Shown here: in pieces, positions 33,880-45,939 of the stretch
Numbering within the stretch: the stretch's first letter is position 1
Layout of the letters: the number at the start of each line of letters is the position of its first letter
DNA from: Tolypeutes matacus
Lineage: Eukaryota; Chordata; Mammalia; Cingulata; Chlamyphoridae
DNA length: 64,000 nucleotides
Assembly: GCA_026826555.1 (NCBI GenBank)
Contig: JAKSZT010054304.1
Coordinates: 32,945,126-33,009,125, forward strand
Direction: 5' to 3'
Notes under the pieces: model-generated
What the model saw: only the letters and a program-made list of their open reading frames with translations
Told to the model about the DNA's origin: nothing
The model's database searches: none
Position numbers and translations under genes: made by a program

Positions 33880-34180
33880 TTTTATTGAACACATCTTCAA
33901 TTTGTTAATATGTATCCCAGTGCCTAGGATGTGCAATGGAGTATTAGAAGCAAAATAAAGTCTCTAGTATTAGAATTTTGCATTTTAGTGAGGTAAAGTG
34001 GACAGTAAATAAATAAATCAATAGCTATACATTGGTCAAATGGGGATAAATTCTATGCAGAACAATAAAGCAGGAAGAATGGAAGTGAAGAAGAAAGAGA
34101 TAAGTCAAAGGTGAAATCAAAGTGTTCAGCTTAAGCAATTGAATGGGTGCAATCAGTCTTTTGTGTATACTCAGATTGGC
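33880..34180 (+). repeat. Ancient interspersed repeat fragment, unnamed
   Basis: 'cattttagtgaggtaaagtg', 'gacagtaaataaataaatca' and a ggataaattctatgcagaa segment resemble a common old mammalian repeat also seen at 62680-63400. I cannot name it with confidence. Confidence 0.35.
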
Positions 34181-35431
34181 ACAAGGATAAGTATTATCTT
34201 TCATATCTACAAATAGTCATGACTTTCTAGCAAGACAAAGCAGCAGGAATTGGAAAAATATCTTGAAGACTTAATGCCAGGATATAATGTCTATCCATCC
34301 TTTATATGAAGTGTTAAAAACTTGTCTTATGAATGGAATATGGAGGAAGTAGATTTAGATCTGTAAGAAGTGGCTAAGTGGATAGGTCTTGGAAGACAGA
34401 GGGAAAGAGAATGAAAAATTTGATCCCTTATCTTGCTAATAGCACTGGTGAAAGTCCAACCTTAAAAGAGGAAAGGATGGTAGAGGAGAAAAATCTAAAA
34501 GACCAGCTTTTCCTGTCACCTGAAGGCCTTCTCCAGACTACATGAAATGATATTATATTCACATATAAAGTAACAAAATTAAGGCCACCATTTACCAAAA
34601 AAGACATACAGAGAGCTTTTGATCAAAATCAAGCATGTATTGAATCCTGGGTGATTCAATAGTCACTTGAGAATAATGATTGTGGACATTTTACAGAGAA
34701 ATATCTGCAGAAGCTTGGTAAATCAATGGATTCTTAAAATTAATGATCCAGGGTTAAGACATTCATTTTAGATATCACAAAATGTCAATGATTATTTGGG
34801 TGAACAACTGATCCCCATGTGTAGGCAAATATCTGTGAGCTTCAGATAATATAACAGGTAATTTGCAGTGCATAAAGTCAAAAGCTTGTTGGAACTGTCC
34901 TGAGAGAGATAGCTGTCCTGTCTCTTCTCTACTTACAAATGGAATACTGCATATCGTAGTTAGAATGTGGTTGGAGGAAAAATAATTTTACTTTGTCTTT
35001 AAGATGATCAACAAGAAACATTGAATTTGACATCTTTGACATAGAAATGACAGGTTCTGTGGGAAGGATGGTTACCAACCTTGGCCCCTTAACTAACTTT
35101 GGTCTTGCAACTACACAAAAATAAACAGAGAGTAACTGACCTTCTGCCTCAGCTAAGTGGCTGTTAAAGAAACAGAAGCCTAATGTTCAGTGATTCTTCT
35201 GATAGGGATTGGTGTCTGAAAATACTCTAAGATAAGCCTGTATGGTATGGAGGTGCCATAGTGGAGGGAACAAAGGAATGGGTAATGTTAAAAACCGGAA
35301 GTATGAGTAGCTTTTACCTGAATTCATAGTTGAGGGACATATTATGACAGATATTATTTGTAACTAGGTCATGATGCCTTTGCATTTTTCATGGACATAT
35401 TGTCTTCACCTAGTTTTAATTGATTCTGATG
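34181..35431. other. Non-coding stretch, no gene seen
   Basis: No repeat assigned. Broken plus-strand frames exist near 34420-34740 and 35040-35110, but I cannot match them to a family. Since an ERV-L pol remnant lies downstream in the same sense, part could be decayed retroviral sequence; I did not recognise gag motifs. Confidence 0.4.
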
Positions 35432-35436
35432 AATGG

Positions 35437-35971
35437 TGTTACAATTGGGCAGTTTGATGTAATTATGAATTCCAAAAATATAATTGGATCATGCTTGTAA
35501 ACTGATCTGTTAATCTGGGCATGATTAAGTTATGATTAGGGCGTTGACTGGGCCACATCGGTAGGGCGTTGAGCCCCACCCCTTGGTGGGTGGGGAATTG
35601 AATATAAAAGGCAAGGCAAAGAACAGAATTGAAGCAGTTTTTTGAGAAGCAGTTTTGATGTTGGAAAGAAGGCCCCAGGAGAAGAGAAGTGAGCCGTTCG
35701 CCTGATCGTCTACAGCTGACCTTGTGGAGGAAACAGAAGCTAAGCCCGGAAAGAAACGCAGCCCCAGGAAGAGAGGAACCCCAGAAGCCTGAACCCTGGC
35801 AAACACTGGCAGCTGTCTTGCTCCAACACGTGACAATGGACTTTGGTGAGAGAAGAAACTTAACGCTTTATGGCCTGGTATCTGTGGACTTCTACCCCAA
35901 ATAAATACCCTTTATAAAGACCAACCCATTTTTGGTATTTCACATTAGCACCCCTTTGACTGACTAATACA
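35437..35971 (+). repeat. Family Y solo LTR, sense, copy 1
   Basis: Starts 'tgttacaattgggcag', ends 'ctgactaataca'. Flanks are 'aatgg' (35432-35436) and 'aattg' (35972-35976), a 5-bp TSD with one change. It contains TATAAAAG at 35603-35610 and AATAAA at 35900-35905, the U3/R organisation of a retroviral promoter. It is closely related to 39734-40333 and 27610-28086. The 103-codon minus-strand frame at 35525-35836 is not considered a gene. Confidence 0.85.
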
Positions 35972-35976
35972 AATTG

Positions 35977-36149
35977 GAACCTTTAGAGTTGTCCCAGTGC
36001 TCCAAATGTTAGTCATTAACCAAAACTAAATTTCAGGAAATTAAGAAGAGAGTGTTACTCTGATTAAGGAAATAGTTGAGGTGTGACTTTTAATTTCTAC
36101 TAACTTCATTTTCAATAGTCTATCATCAATACACAAAGAATATTCCTGG
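35977..36149. other. Short unique-looking segment
   Basis: No repeat or gene recognised between the Y LTR and the hAT fragment. Confidence 0.5.
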
Positions 36150-36540
36150 AGGCCAATGGTCTCTCAAATATTTTTGTATCAGTATCGCTTTACTCTCTTA
36201 AAGTTACTGAAGATCCCAAAGAGCTTTGGCTTATATGGATTATATTTATTGATGTATATCACATTAGAAATAACTCTGACAAATTTAAAAATATTAATTT
36301 ACTAATTAATCTAAAAATTATAACAACTCCAATATGTGATCACATAACATTTGAAATGAAACTGTTTTTAAGAGCATTAGTGAGAAAGGTGGAATTATTT
36401 TACATTTTTTACAAATATCTTTAATGTATGGCTTACTAGAAGGCAACCTGATTCTCATATCTCATTATGCATTCATTCTATTGTGAAGTGTACTTTTGGT
36501 TGAGATATAAGAAATAAATTCTGCTTTACACAGATATGTC
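36150..36540 (+). mobile_element. hAT-type DNA transposon fragment
   Basis: 'agatcccaaagagctttggc', 'tatggattatatttattgat', 'tagtgagaaaggtggaatta' and 'gcaacctgattctcatatct' follow the order of an old non-autonomous hAT element common in mammals (cccaaagagcttt.gttta..ggtta ... attctcatatctgc). Terminal inverted repeats are not intact. The exact family name is not asserted. Confidence 0.6.
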
Positions 36541-37439
36541 ACTGGAAAAGAGAAGATTATTTTAATCATTCTTTCAGATAATTGTAAATATGCTTCTTTG
36601 ATCCCAGCACAAAGAAAAGTCGTGATTTCTTAAAAATTAGTTGCAGTATGAAGTTTGAAAACAGATTAATGAATTTCTCAATCCCTTTAAAATCCATTGT
36701 TCTAATTTGCACTTTTAATGGATTTTTAACTGTGAATGATCTGGTTATATCATGCATTGATCATTTGAAAAATATTGGTTTAATCAGTTATTCATATCTC
36801 CCATGTGTTGGCATATTTCACTATATAATATCAAACATCACATTTTAATATCAACACTGAAATCTCCAGGAAAGTTTTAAGAAATGGGAAACTGCCAGTT
36901 TCATGATGCCAATATTAGTTTTCCAATATTCTAAATTTCACCTGAACAGTCAAATTTTATCAATAAATTTCATTTCTTTGCCTTGAAGTGAAAGGCAGAC
37001 TTTGGTTATTCTGAGAAAATATCTTCTGAATACTAGTTCTGAATGAGGTTTGCCAATAGTTCTCTCCATTAAAAATGTCATTCCCTCTGTAAACTTAATT
37101 TCCTCTGCCATATAACATAAGATATTCACAGGTTTATGAGGTTTATAATGTGGACAATGGGGGTGAGACATTATTGTATCTAAAACAGAGAGTTTTAAAT
37201 GAGACAACATTTTAATTTTAATTTTATGTTTACTCTGACTGTATGGTGGTAAAAAATACAATGTCTCCTAATATAGTTTTGTGCCACTTCCTTGATTCAT
37301 GCTAAGTAATATCCACAATTATTCTTGTACCATCCTGGCAAATTTTAACATAGCAAAAGGGGGAAATAAAGTTATTATTATTAAGAAACTTGTTTTTACC
37401 TCATTAACTCTCTGAAAGTGTCTTGGGCTATTGATGAAA
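36541..37439. other. Non-coding stretch, no gene seen
   Basis: AT-rich. Two mutually antisense frames near 36566-36848 and a 103-codon minus-strand frame at 36950-37261 have no recognisable features and unremarkable composition. Confidence 0.5.
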
Positions 37440-39150
37440 CAGCAAGGTGGTTATTCCAATGGCTTTAGCTCTAAGTGAGATGGCAAAGATTGTAAATGAA
37501 GTACAAGCAGCAAGGAGGGCTGGTATGCCATTATAGACCTGGCTAACGTCTTTTCTTTTCCAATTTCGGAAGTTAGCAGGCACAATTTTCATTCTTGTGG
37601 AATGAAAATCAGTATACATGTATTATATTGCCACAAGCATGTTTGATTTGCAGGAATATTGTCATAATCCAGCAAGTCTAGGCTTGGAATGAATGACAAT
37701 TAAGAGCACTACACTAATTATACCATGAATATTACCGCCTCAGAGGAAGAACCTCAAGAAGAGTTACAAAATGCAAAATGGAGTGACCCATATGTCAAAT
37801 AAAGGCGGGCTGGCAAATCCAAATAAAATTTAAGTCCATTACACTTTTTAAAACTGGGAAATACGTGGGCTGGAGTAACAAAAGGCATTCTTCAAACCAT
37901 GAGAAATATGGTATTATCTCCCATAGACCCTGCCCATGAGCAAGAATCTCTGAGACTCTTTACATTTTGGTGAAATCATATTTCCATATAAGCATCTGAT
38001 TCGTTCCTCTTCACAAAGTCACCAGAAAGACATATGAGTTTGAACTGGGCCAGAAGTTGAAACAAGCTCTAATAGATTTACAGAAGGCAGTGTCATTGAC
38101 AGTTCCATTAGGAACTTGTGATACAACAGCTGTGATACAGTAGTGCCAAACAGGACTATTCCATGAAGGCTCTTAGATTTTGTATTTGAAATCTGCCCCA
38201 GGCAGTTACGTGTTATAGCCAGATTGAAAAACAATCAGAGTCTTGTTATTGGATTTGGTTGAAACTGTCCCTCCACCCCCATCTCCACCCCCCCATCAAA
38301 GGGCGTTACATGGTTCTGAGGCCTGAGTTACCAGTAAACCCTTAGATAATGCCAGAAAGACATTTAATTAGGGAGGGAGCAATCTAGCAAAGTTCACTAA
38401 TAAAGGGTAAATAGTATATTTAAGAGCATACTAAGGGGAGAAGTCCACAGGTAGTCCACAATATAGATAGATGGTTAAATTGTTCCATTCCCCATAGGGT
38501 GAGTGATAGTGCCCTCTCAGCACAATGTTTTCTCAGCATTATCATTCTCCCCAAGCTGAGACAAAGCAGACTTTCTGGTTCACTGGTGTTGATGCCTGAT
38601 ATTACAGATAACTCCCTACCAAATGCACATAAAGTTAGCCTATGAAAAGCCTTATGGTACCCATGATGGAACTATATTTGGGGGATTAATGTACTAATTG
38701 ACAGTCTCAAGGAACACCCAATATTGTGGTGTTCAGACCATTTTCCCAAAGGGGACAAATTCTGTCAATGAACAATGGCGGCAATATATTTAATGGCCTG
38801 ATTAGCACTGGCTGGCTTTGGCAAACACATGGCTGGGATGACAAGAGTTTGTCTGATGGTACTGAGTCAGGACAAAATAATATTCCTGGAGGTTTGTCAT
38901 CTCAAGGCAAAAGACTTGTTAACCCAAAAAGAGACAGTAGAGGGAGCTATCTTCCAGGAGATGGCCTGCAGTTTGGAGATGTCGCAAATGGAGAAACACA
39001 CCCACCATCAATGCTAGAAGAGGGCTTGTACTCTCACTTAGGAAGGATTACTGCGTATTTCAGTCATTATGAAATGAGGTTGTAAGAACACAATAGTAGT
39101 CTTAAATAAGACAGGACATTACTTGGTAGTATGGCTTTGATCCCTGTTCT
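37440..39150 (+). pseudogene. Second ERV-L pol remnant (RT to integrase), sense
   Basis: Translating the plus strand across frames gives, in ERV-L order: RT palm (AIIDLANVFFSFPISEVS near 37530-37590), the RT connection (HKVTRKTYEFELGQKLKQAL and LQKAVSLTVPLGT near 38020-38120), the RNase H region (LRPELPV and SLIKGK, about 38310-38420; FWFTGVDA near 38570; a degenerate segment at 38770-38860), then a possible integrase start. Stops and frameshifts are frequent. The 119-codon frame 38726-39085 is part of this remnant, not a host gene. It is opposite in orientation to the 20282-26978 provirus and much less complete; gag was not recognised upstream. Confidence 0.7.
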
Positions 39151-39733
39151 GTAAAATCTCTGTTACCATGGATAAAAAAAAAAAAAAAAGAATGTGTCCG
39201 TCTTGTGTTGCAACTGGATACAATTGAACAGATAAATAAGCAACACAATGTTATCTTTATTGGAGGGTGGGGGATCGGGTGGGATATGGTCAGTGTTATA
39301 TAATGACACCTGGAAATCCATGTCTTATAAAAACTTATTCTATAATATCTGGGAAATGTTTATGTACACAAAGCAGAAGATAACCAGAATTTACTGAACA
39401 AGGGCCTCCAGTCACCACTTCAGTTACAGAACATGTGGTGCATGGGGAAAGGTCATTTCTCTTGGAAAACATGGTGAATGATACTATAATTTTAACAGAT
39501 ATGTATTGTATAAGACATTAATATTCCCACTATAGCAACTGGTGTAACAAAGGATTTGTAGGCTCATTGATAGAATTAAATGAAAACCAGGCTAATGTAA
39601 ATGATGGTCCTCAAGATGAGAAAATAATTTGGGAATTTGGGTTGAAGTCCAAAGTTGTTATAATTCATATAGAAACTGGCCAAGTAAATTTGACTTTAGA
39701 AAACTTACACACCCAATTAAATGCCTTCAGCAT
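39151..39733. other. Probably retroviral remnant or unique DNA, unassigned
   Basis: Contains an A-run at about 39174-39189 and a 74-codon frame at 39567-39791 that runs into the Y LTR. Nothing recognisable as integrase C-terminus, dUTPase or env. Confidence 0.4.
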
Positions 39734-40333
39734 TGTAGCAGTTTGGCAGTTTGATATAGTTATGAATTCCAAAAATAGATATTGGATTTAGTTTGTAAAC
39801 TGGTCTCTAACTAGGCATGATTAAGTTATGATTAGGACTTTGATTGGGCCATGTCAGTAGGGCGTTGAGCCCTGCCCCTTGGTGGGTGGGGAATCAAAGA
39901 TAAAAGACATGGCAAAGGACAGTTGAAGTTTTTGTTGTTGGAGTTTTTTGATGTTGGAGTTCTGATGTGGAGTTTTAATGCTGGAGCCTGTGGAAGTAAG
40001 TACACAGAGGAGCTTGGTCATGAGGAAGGAGAGAAGGCCCCAGGATAGGGACAAGTGGTTTGCCTAACAGTTCACAGCTGGCCTTGTGGAAGAAACAAAG
40101 TTGCTAAGCCTGGAGAGAAACGGAGCCCCAGGAAGAGAGGAACCCAAGAAGCTTGACCCTGGAAAACATCAGCAGCTGTCTTGCTCCAACACATGGCAAC
40201 AGACTTTGGTGAAGGAAGAAATTTATGCTTTATGGCCTGGTAACTGTAAGCTTCTACCCCAAATAAATACCCTTTATAAAGCCCAACAGATTTCTAGTAT
40301 TTTGCATCAGCACCCCTTTGGCTGACTAATACA
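39734..40333 (+). repeat. Family Y solo LTR, sense, copy 2
   Basis: Starts 'tgtagcagtttggcag', ends 'ggctgactaataca', flanked by a perfect 5-bp TSD 'agcat' (39729-39733 and 40334-40338). The TATA position reads gataaaag near 39899; AATAAA is at 40262-40267. It is about 65 bp longer than copy 1, mainly through extra 'gttggag'-rich sequence after the TATA region (about 39925-39990). Confidence 0.9.
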
Positions 40334-40338
40334 AGCAT

Positions 40339-41741
40339 CATATGGGAAAATTTGAATAACTCTTGATGAAAGAGATAGGATTGATCAAACTGATAAATAA
40401 ACATCAAAAGAACTACACCCTATTGAATCTGTGGCCATCACGGTGATAAAAGGTAGAAAATGTTATAAGGCAAACAATGAAAATAAACTTGAAAAGCCTT
40501 GAGAATTTGCCATGAAGAAAAAGAACTGAGAAATAATTATAGAAGGACTTTAAGTTTAGAAAAAAGAAATGGAAAGCTAGATAAATTTCTGACCTCAGTA
40601 ATTAAAATCTTAAAATTGTTTTAAAATTATATTTTGTATTAGTTTATCTTTTGAAAATGATTAAGTGTAGGTATATAAAGTTTCCTTATATAATGCACTT
40701 CGTACCAAATACCACTCTGAACTCCATAAATTTCATGACATATAATTTTGCAAAATATGCAATAAAACTGCCATACTAAGGTGGCAAATATTTATACCTC
40801 CTTTTCAAGATTTATTTTTATATCATGAACATAACTTTTTAAAATATCGCCAATATTTTTCAGCCTATTTACAGTATTTTGAGCACTCTATCTCTTCTCT
40901 CTCTCTTATTGAATCTGATCACTTCAGATGAAAATATTGTTGTATCTTACCAACAAACTTAGTTCTCTTTTGATGCTAAATCTTAAAAAATAAGAGCAAA
41001 TTTAATTAGAAAGGGGAAAATACATCATGGTTAATTAAAATTACAAAATAAACTTGGCAATATATATCTCTGAAAATATCTGCTATATTGGTGGTTAAGC
41101 AGTTATAAACCAAGACTCTGTTTACAATAATTTAATAATAGAATATAATAATGTTACTTCCAGAACATAAACAACTCAAATGTTTTAATGCTGCATCACC
41201 ACAGGTAGATCTGATTTCTTATTAGGTGTTTATATCAAGACAAACTGAATTATAAGTTCATTTTCCTTGGTAAGTATCTTTCCTTTCCATATAAAAAAAA
41301 TGACATTTTCCTAATTTTTACTTTTAAACATAAGTTAAATCTAAAGTCCGTCAATGATTAGGAACACTTTATTTAGCCTGTTTTCCTTTGAAAATGCAAA
41401 TATGTTCTATTGCAAAATGATTTTGTCAGGGGCTATTCAGTTTGGCAGATCAAGGAAACACTTGTATACAAAATTAAAAAGTATTTCTGAGAGATTCTTG
41501 TATTGCTGTGAATTAAAATATGCTTGGAATTCATCAATTATTATTTGTATGATTTAGGCAAATTACTTAAATTTTCTTCAGTTTCTTTATGGGTAAATAA
41601 GTAATTAATGGCCTACTTTTTTAGGTTTGTTTTTGCTATAGCTGTTTTTGTCATTGCTAAGGGTTTGATAAAATGAATTAAAAATATATAAAACATAATA
41701 AGCACTCATACTCATATTTTTATCTTTCTTTTTAAGTATAG
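40339..41741. other. Non-coding stretch, no gene seen
   Basis: AT-rich, no repeat recognised, open frames below 70 codons without features. Confidence 0.5.
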
Positions 41742-41746
41742 TATAC

Positions 41747-42207
41747 TGTGATGGTTTAGGCTAATGTGTCAACTCGGCCATGTAGTTGTGTCCAGGTGTT
41801 TGTTCCAGCAAGCACTGGGCTAATTGTAATACAAGAGCATTTATGGACTTCAATCACCAGTGAGTTTACTGCGTGGATGGCTGTTTACATCTGCATCAAT
41901 CAGGGAGATTACATTATCAATGGGTGGTGCTTTTATCCAATCAGTTGAATGACTTAAAAGTGGAAGTGATTTCAACATTCAGAGAGAATTTCCCAGCTCG
42001 TCTTTGGACAGGCAACTTCTCCCAGAAACTCATCAACGACTCTTCTACCCTTCATCGGGATTTCATCGGAGCCACTGGTTTGCAGCCTGCCTGCAGAACC
42101 TGGACTTGTGCATCCCCACGGTCGCATGAGAGACTCTTTTAAAATTTCATATTATTGACAGATATCTCCTGCTGATTCTGTTTCCCGAGAGAATCCTGAC
42201 TAATACA
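41747..42207 (+). repeat. MLT2-like solo LTR with perfect TSD
   Basis: Starts 'tgtgatggtttaggctaatg' ('tgtcaactcggcca' follows) and ends 'gagaatcctgactaataca', the two termini typical of ERV-L MLT2-type LTRs. A perfect 5-bp TSD 'tatac' lies at 41742-41746 and 42208-42212. Frames inside (41873-42142, 89 codons) are unremarkable. Confidence 0.9.
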
Positions 42208-42212
42208 TATAC

Positions 42213-43031
42213 CATATGAAATATTTAAATGAAGTTAATAGGTAATTGACGTTTAGAAGAATATATGTGATTCTATTCATTTTTTTTAACTTTACTTGCC
42301 TTCTGCTTTGTTATTTTCTTAGAAATGGAAATTATAACTGCCCAAATTATGTGAGAATATTATTCTCCTTCAGAAAAGAATACGTTAATTAAACCTTCTA
42401 TAAGGACATCAAATTGACAAGCAAATTCTCTTTTCCTATATTTGAAGATAATTACTTTGATTTCCCAGAGATATATTATTGTGAAAATCATTGATGAAGA
42501 AAAGTAAATTCAAATTCTGAGAGCTTGAAACATGGTATGCATATTAATGAAAAACATGGAAGTCAGGACCAGAGACAAAGCAATTGTACAAAGAAACCAT
42601 TTCTTTTTAAATAAATATTTACAGATGTGAGAGAAAAAAATGTATGGCTAATTTTATATCTACTGCTATCTGAGCAAGATATGTCTTATAATATTATCTC
42701 TAAAATTAATCAAACCGTTGGTATTTTTCTTATTTCAATATTTCATTTAATTCAGAACAACATACCCTCTAAAATGTAAAATGACATTACCAATCAGCAA
42801 TGTAATGCATGAATTATAACAATAAATATTTTATTAAGAGTATCCAATAGTGATATTATGCATTTGCAACATCGTGCCATTGACTATGTATGCCCTATTT
42901 ACCACTGGAAATAAGTCATTAGTGCCTTAAATCTAATCAAATTAAGAATCAATTCTAGAAATGCCAGAAGCAAATCAGAAAACTCATCCTTAAGATTCTA
43001 TTCCTCTATTACCATTCTCATTACCAAAATC
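42213..43031. other. Non-coding stretch, no gene seen
   Basis: AT-rich, no repeat recognised. Confidence 0.5.
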
Positions 43032-43111
43032 TGTGTCAATGATCTCTAGAGAAACAGACTCAAAAGTATATATGTATTCATGTATGTATGTATATTTGTA
43101 TGTATGAATGT

Positions 43112-43129
43112 AGAGATAAATAGATAGAT

Positions 43130-43180
<51 letters not shown>

Positions 43181-43190
43181 NNNNNNNNNN

Positions 43191-43237
<47 letters not shown>

Positions 43238-43247
43238 GATAGATAGA
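43112..43247. repeat. (GATA)n microsatellite with assembly gap
   Basis: Near-perfect GATA units flank a 10-N gap; the true array length is therefore unknown. Confidence 0.95.
43181..43190. other. Assembly gap (10 N)
   Basis: Ten N in the middle of the GATA array, most likely a placeholder of arbitrary length where the assembler could not close a microsatellite. Confidence 0.95.
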
Positions 43248-43640
43248 TTTTAATGAATTGCCTCATACAATTGTGAATCTGGAGAGTCCAAAATTTGTAG
43301 GGCAGGTAGGCAGGCTGGAGACTTAGACAAGAGATGTTATTCCAGCTTTGAGACCAAAATCTGTAGGATTAGCCAGCTGGCTTAAAACAGACAGGATTTT
43401 TAGGCCTCAGTCTTGAGGCAGAATTTCTTCTCTGGGAAACTCAGATTTTGCTCATAAGGACATCAACTGAGTGGCTGAGACCCTACTACATTATCTAGGG
43501 TGATCTCTTTCACAAGTCAACTGATTGTAGAAGTTACTCACATCTACAAAATATCTTCACAGCAATATCTAGACCAGTGTTTGATGAAACAACTTGGCAT
43601 CATAGTCTATCCAAGTTGACACATAAAATTTATCATCACA

Positions 43641-44049
43641 TATATCTAGGATTAATTTTACTTATTTTTGCTCTCTTTATTTTACATATCAATACAAGTT
43701 TCAACAATATTTTTGTATACACACAGACTACAAAAATACCTTTTTTATAGTTGAGTGCATTGACTAGCTTTTCTGTCAGAAATGTCTAAAATCTTTGAAA
43801 GACAGCAATAAACTCTGGAAAAATTTTACAGTAAATTTTAGAAAGCATTAATTCTTAGATTTAAAGATTATGTATATGTATATATATACCCATATATTTA
43901 TTTCATTGAAAATACTATTTGATCATAATCATTCAAAACTATGCCAACTTACTATTCAAATAAATTATTTTAAATGGAATATCATTCCTCTTCCATTAAA
44001 TTAACAAATAATACAAACAAAAGAAATGTCAATACTGGTGAAAGTGCAA
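43641..44049. other. Non-coding stretch, no gene seen
   Basis: AT-rich, no recognised repeat. Confidence 0.5.
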
Positions 44050-44515
44050 TGAAATAATCACAGCTACACTCTGCCATCCACAGTGTAATTGCTACAAGCA
44101 TCTTCACTGGATCCTGTTCTCCAGCCACAGTGAATGTCTTTCTTCTTGCTTTTGAATGTCTTCTCCTAATTCAAGGTTTTGACATAATATTTCCTCTGAA
44201 ACAGTACTTTTCCTGTCTCTACCTCTTCAACTCTTACTCATCACAGTTTAAATGGCCACTGAAAAGTTACCTCTGATCCTTAATCCTGTTCCTATAAATT
44301 TACACATTACTCTAGCTCCTGATATATACTCACCTGGAAGATTATACTTCTTTTTATAGCTCTTATAATCACTTAATTATATACATATACACATATGCGA
44401 TTATTTTAATATTAGCTTCTACAACCAATAGCATGAGGGCAGGAATAAGCTCATTTTCCTATCCATTTTATCCCCAGAATAAACACAGTCCCTAACACAT
44501 AAATGGTGTGAACCC
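44050..44515 (+). repeat. L2 LINE 3' end
   Basis: 'taaatggccactgaaaagtt', then 'atagctcttataatcactta', then 'catgagggcaggaataagct', then 'ttatccccagaataaacaca' and 'gtccctaacacataaatggt' match the order of the L2 3' region (cttatcac ... gagggcaggga ... tatccccagcgcctag ... gtgcctggcacatagt). Sense orientation. Confidence 0.75.
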
Positions 44516-44529
44516 TAAGATCAATCATG

Positions 44530-44695
44530 CACTATAGTTAATAGTACAATTATAAAAATGTGCTATCATCAATTTTAACAAATATTCCTCTCCAATGCAT
44601 GGTGTTAAGTGCAGGGTGGTATATGGGAATCCTTTATTTTATGCATAATTGCTCTGTAAACCCACAACTTTTCTAATAAAGAAAATAATAATAGC
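44530..44695 (+). repeat. L1 3'UTR terminal fragment
   Basis: 'ggtggtatatgggaatcctt' and 'taaacccacaacttttctaa' followed by an A-rich tail is the classical end of old L1 3'UTRs (gggtatatgggaa..ctgtaaacctaaaactgctct). It resembles the L1-like 3' end of family X at 6780-6938. Confidence 0.7.
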
Positions 44696-45939
44696 AATAA
44701 AGGCAATGGAAGGAAGGAAGGAAGATGAAATAGAAAATAAATTTTGATGACTTTAATTAACATTTGCATTTTAGTATAGAGAGGAAGAGGCTATGACTGC
44801 ATTAGTACTTAAGATATAACATCTAAATTCATGAGCATGAAATATCGCTCACTCATAGGAAATTCACAATAAGTATTTGATGACTGTTAAATCAACAGTA
44901 GTAAAACCAATGACCTTATTAGTGGCTTGACTTGACTATATTTTTGCATCTAATTTAATGCAAGAGACAAAGATTTACCATTTTAACTAGGGTTAAAACT
45001 CATGTAATTATGTTTCCTTGTAACTTGTTTGATTCAAACAAAGGTAGAATGGCTCTATTGTTCTTTGTCCTTTCAGTACCTGTTATAAAATAAGATTTTA
45101 GTAGTGCTGGTTGAACTGAAATGAGAAGGTAGTTAAGAACATAATGTAATTCATGGTTAAATTGTTACCTGCAAAAAGAGTATTTAAAATTTGTACAAAC
45201 AAATAAAATGCTAAACATTATAAAAGGACAATAGGAGAAGATATTCTAAAGATGTCAAGAAATGGGATAATTGAACTTATATAATGAGAAGCACATGAGG
45301 CCAGCTGACTTTTATAAAAGAAAAACAAAATACAATCCTATGAATACAGCAATTCATGTAAAGAATGCCAGACTTCTCAATAACATGCATATCAAATGGC
45401 TAATCCTAGTAACTATAGCAACATTTCTATGAGTGGATAGCAATAGATGAAGTCCAAATAAAAATATAGTTTTTTCCAACGACTAGAAAATATCTTGCAA
45501 TTCTATTTTTCTTTCTCTTTTTTTTTTGTTAATTATGTTTCCTTAGCATCTTGGGTGAAGATGCTACAACAATTTTTAAAAACAAGGAAAACTCTCAGTT
45601 TTTCTCACTCTGTATGATTAAATACAGTGTGTAAAAGTATAATTTATAATTAAGTTTGCTAATGGAACATAATTTTAAAAATAGATAAAATGATAGTAAT
45701 TTAACTTAGGGTCACAAATTGTTAAATATGCCTTACTAACACATTATTAATATCTGACTTTATAACTAATTAAGTCATTTAATAAAACACTTTGGGAATC
45801 AAATTCCACCACTTCTTAAAGGCAATAAAGTGATGCCAGTTTGTGTTCCAATTTCAGAAAGCACCACTGCTGAATATCAGCTCCCAGCCTAAACCTTTGT
45901 GCTGTATCTGAGCATAGTGATTGTTGGTTAAAAAAAGAA
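44696..45939. other. Non-coding stretch, no gene seen
   Basis: AT-rich; no repeat recognised over most of it and no plausible frame. Confidence 0.5.

Larger units (their letters stand above)
43032..43640 (-). repeat. MLT2-type LTR, antisense, with internal (GATA)n
   Basis: Left edge 'gatctctagagaaacagact', then a GATA array, then 'gcctcatacaattgtgaatc', 'gtagggcaggtaggcaggct', 'tcaactgagtggctgagacc', and right edge 'tccaagttgacacataaaat' ending 'tcatcaca'. This is the reverse of an MLT2 LTR, whose consensus carries a short TATC/TATA-rich stretch at this position. No TSD survives clearly. Confidence 0.8.

Noticed and set aside
38726..39085. A 119-codon host gene
   Set aside because: Its position and decayed motifs fit the RNase H/integrase region of the ERV-L remnant, and no start context or flanking exon supports a gene.
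35437..40333. A provirus bounded by the two sense Y LTRs
   Set aside because: Each LTR has its own 5-bp flanking repeat, so they are two independent solo LTRs; the pol between them is from an older ERV-L.
41873..42142. An 89-codon gene
   Set aside because: It lies wholly inside an MLT2-like solo LTR with a perfect TSD.
43078..43266. Ser-Ile-Tyr-Leu repeat protein
   Set aside because: It translates a GATA microsatellite across an assembly gap.
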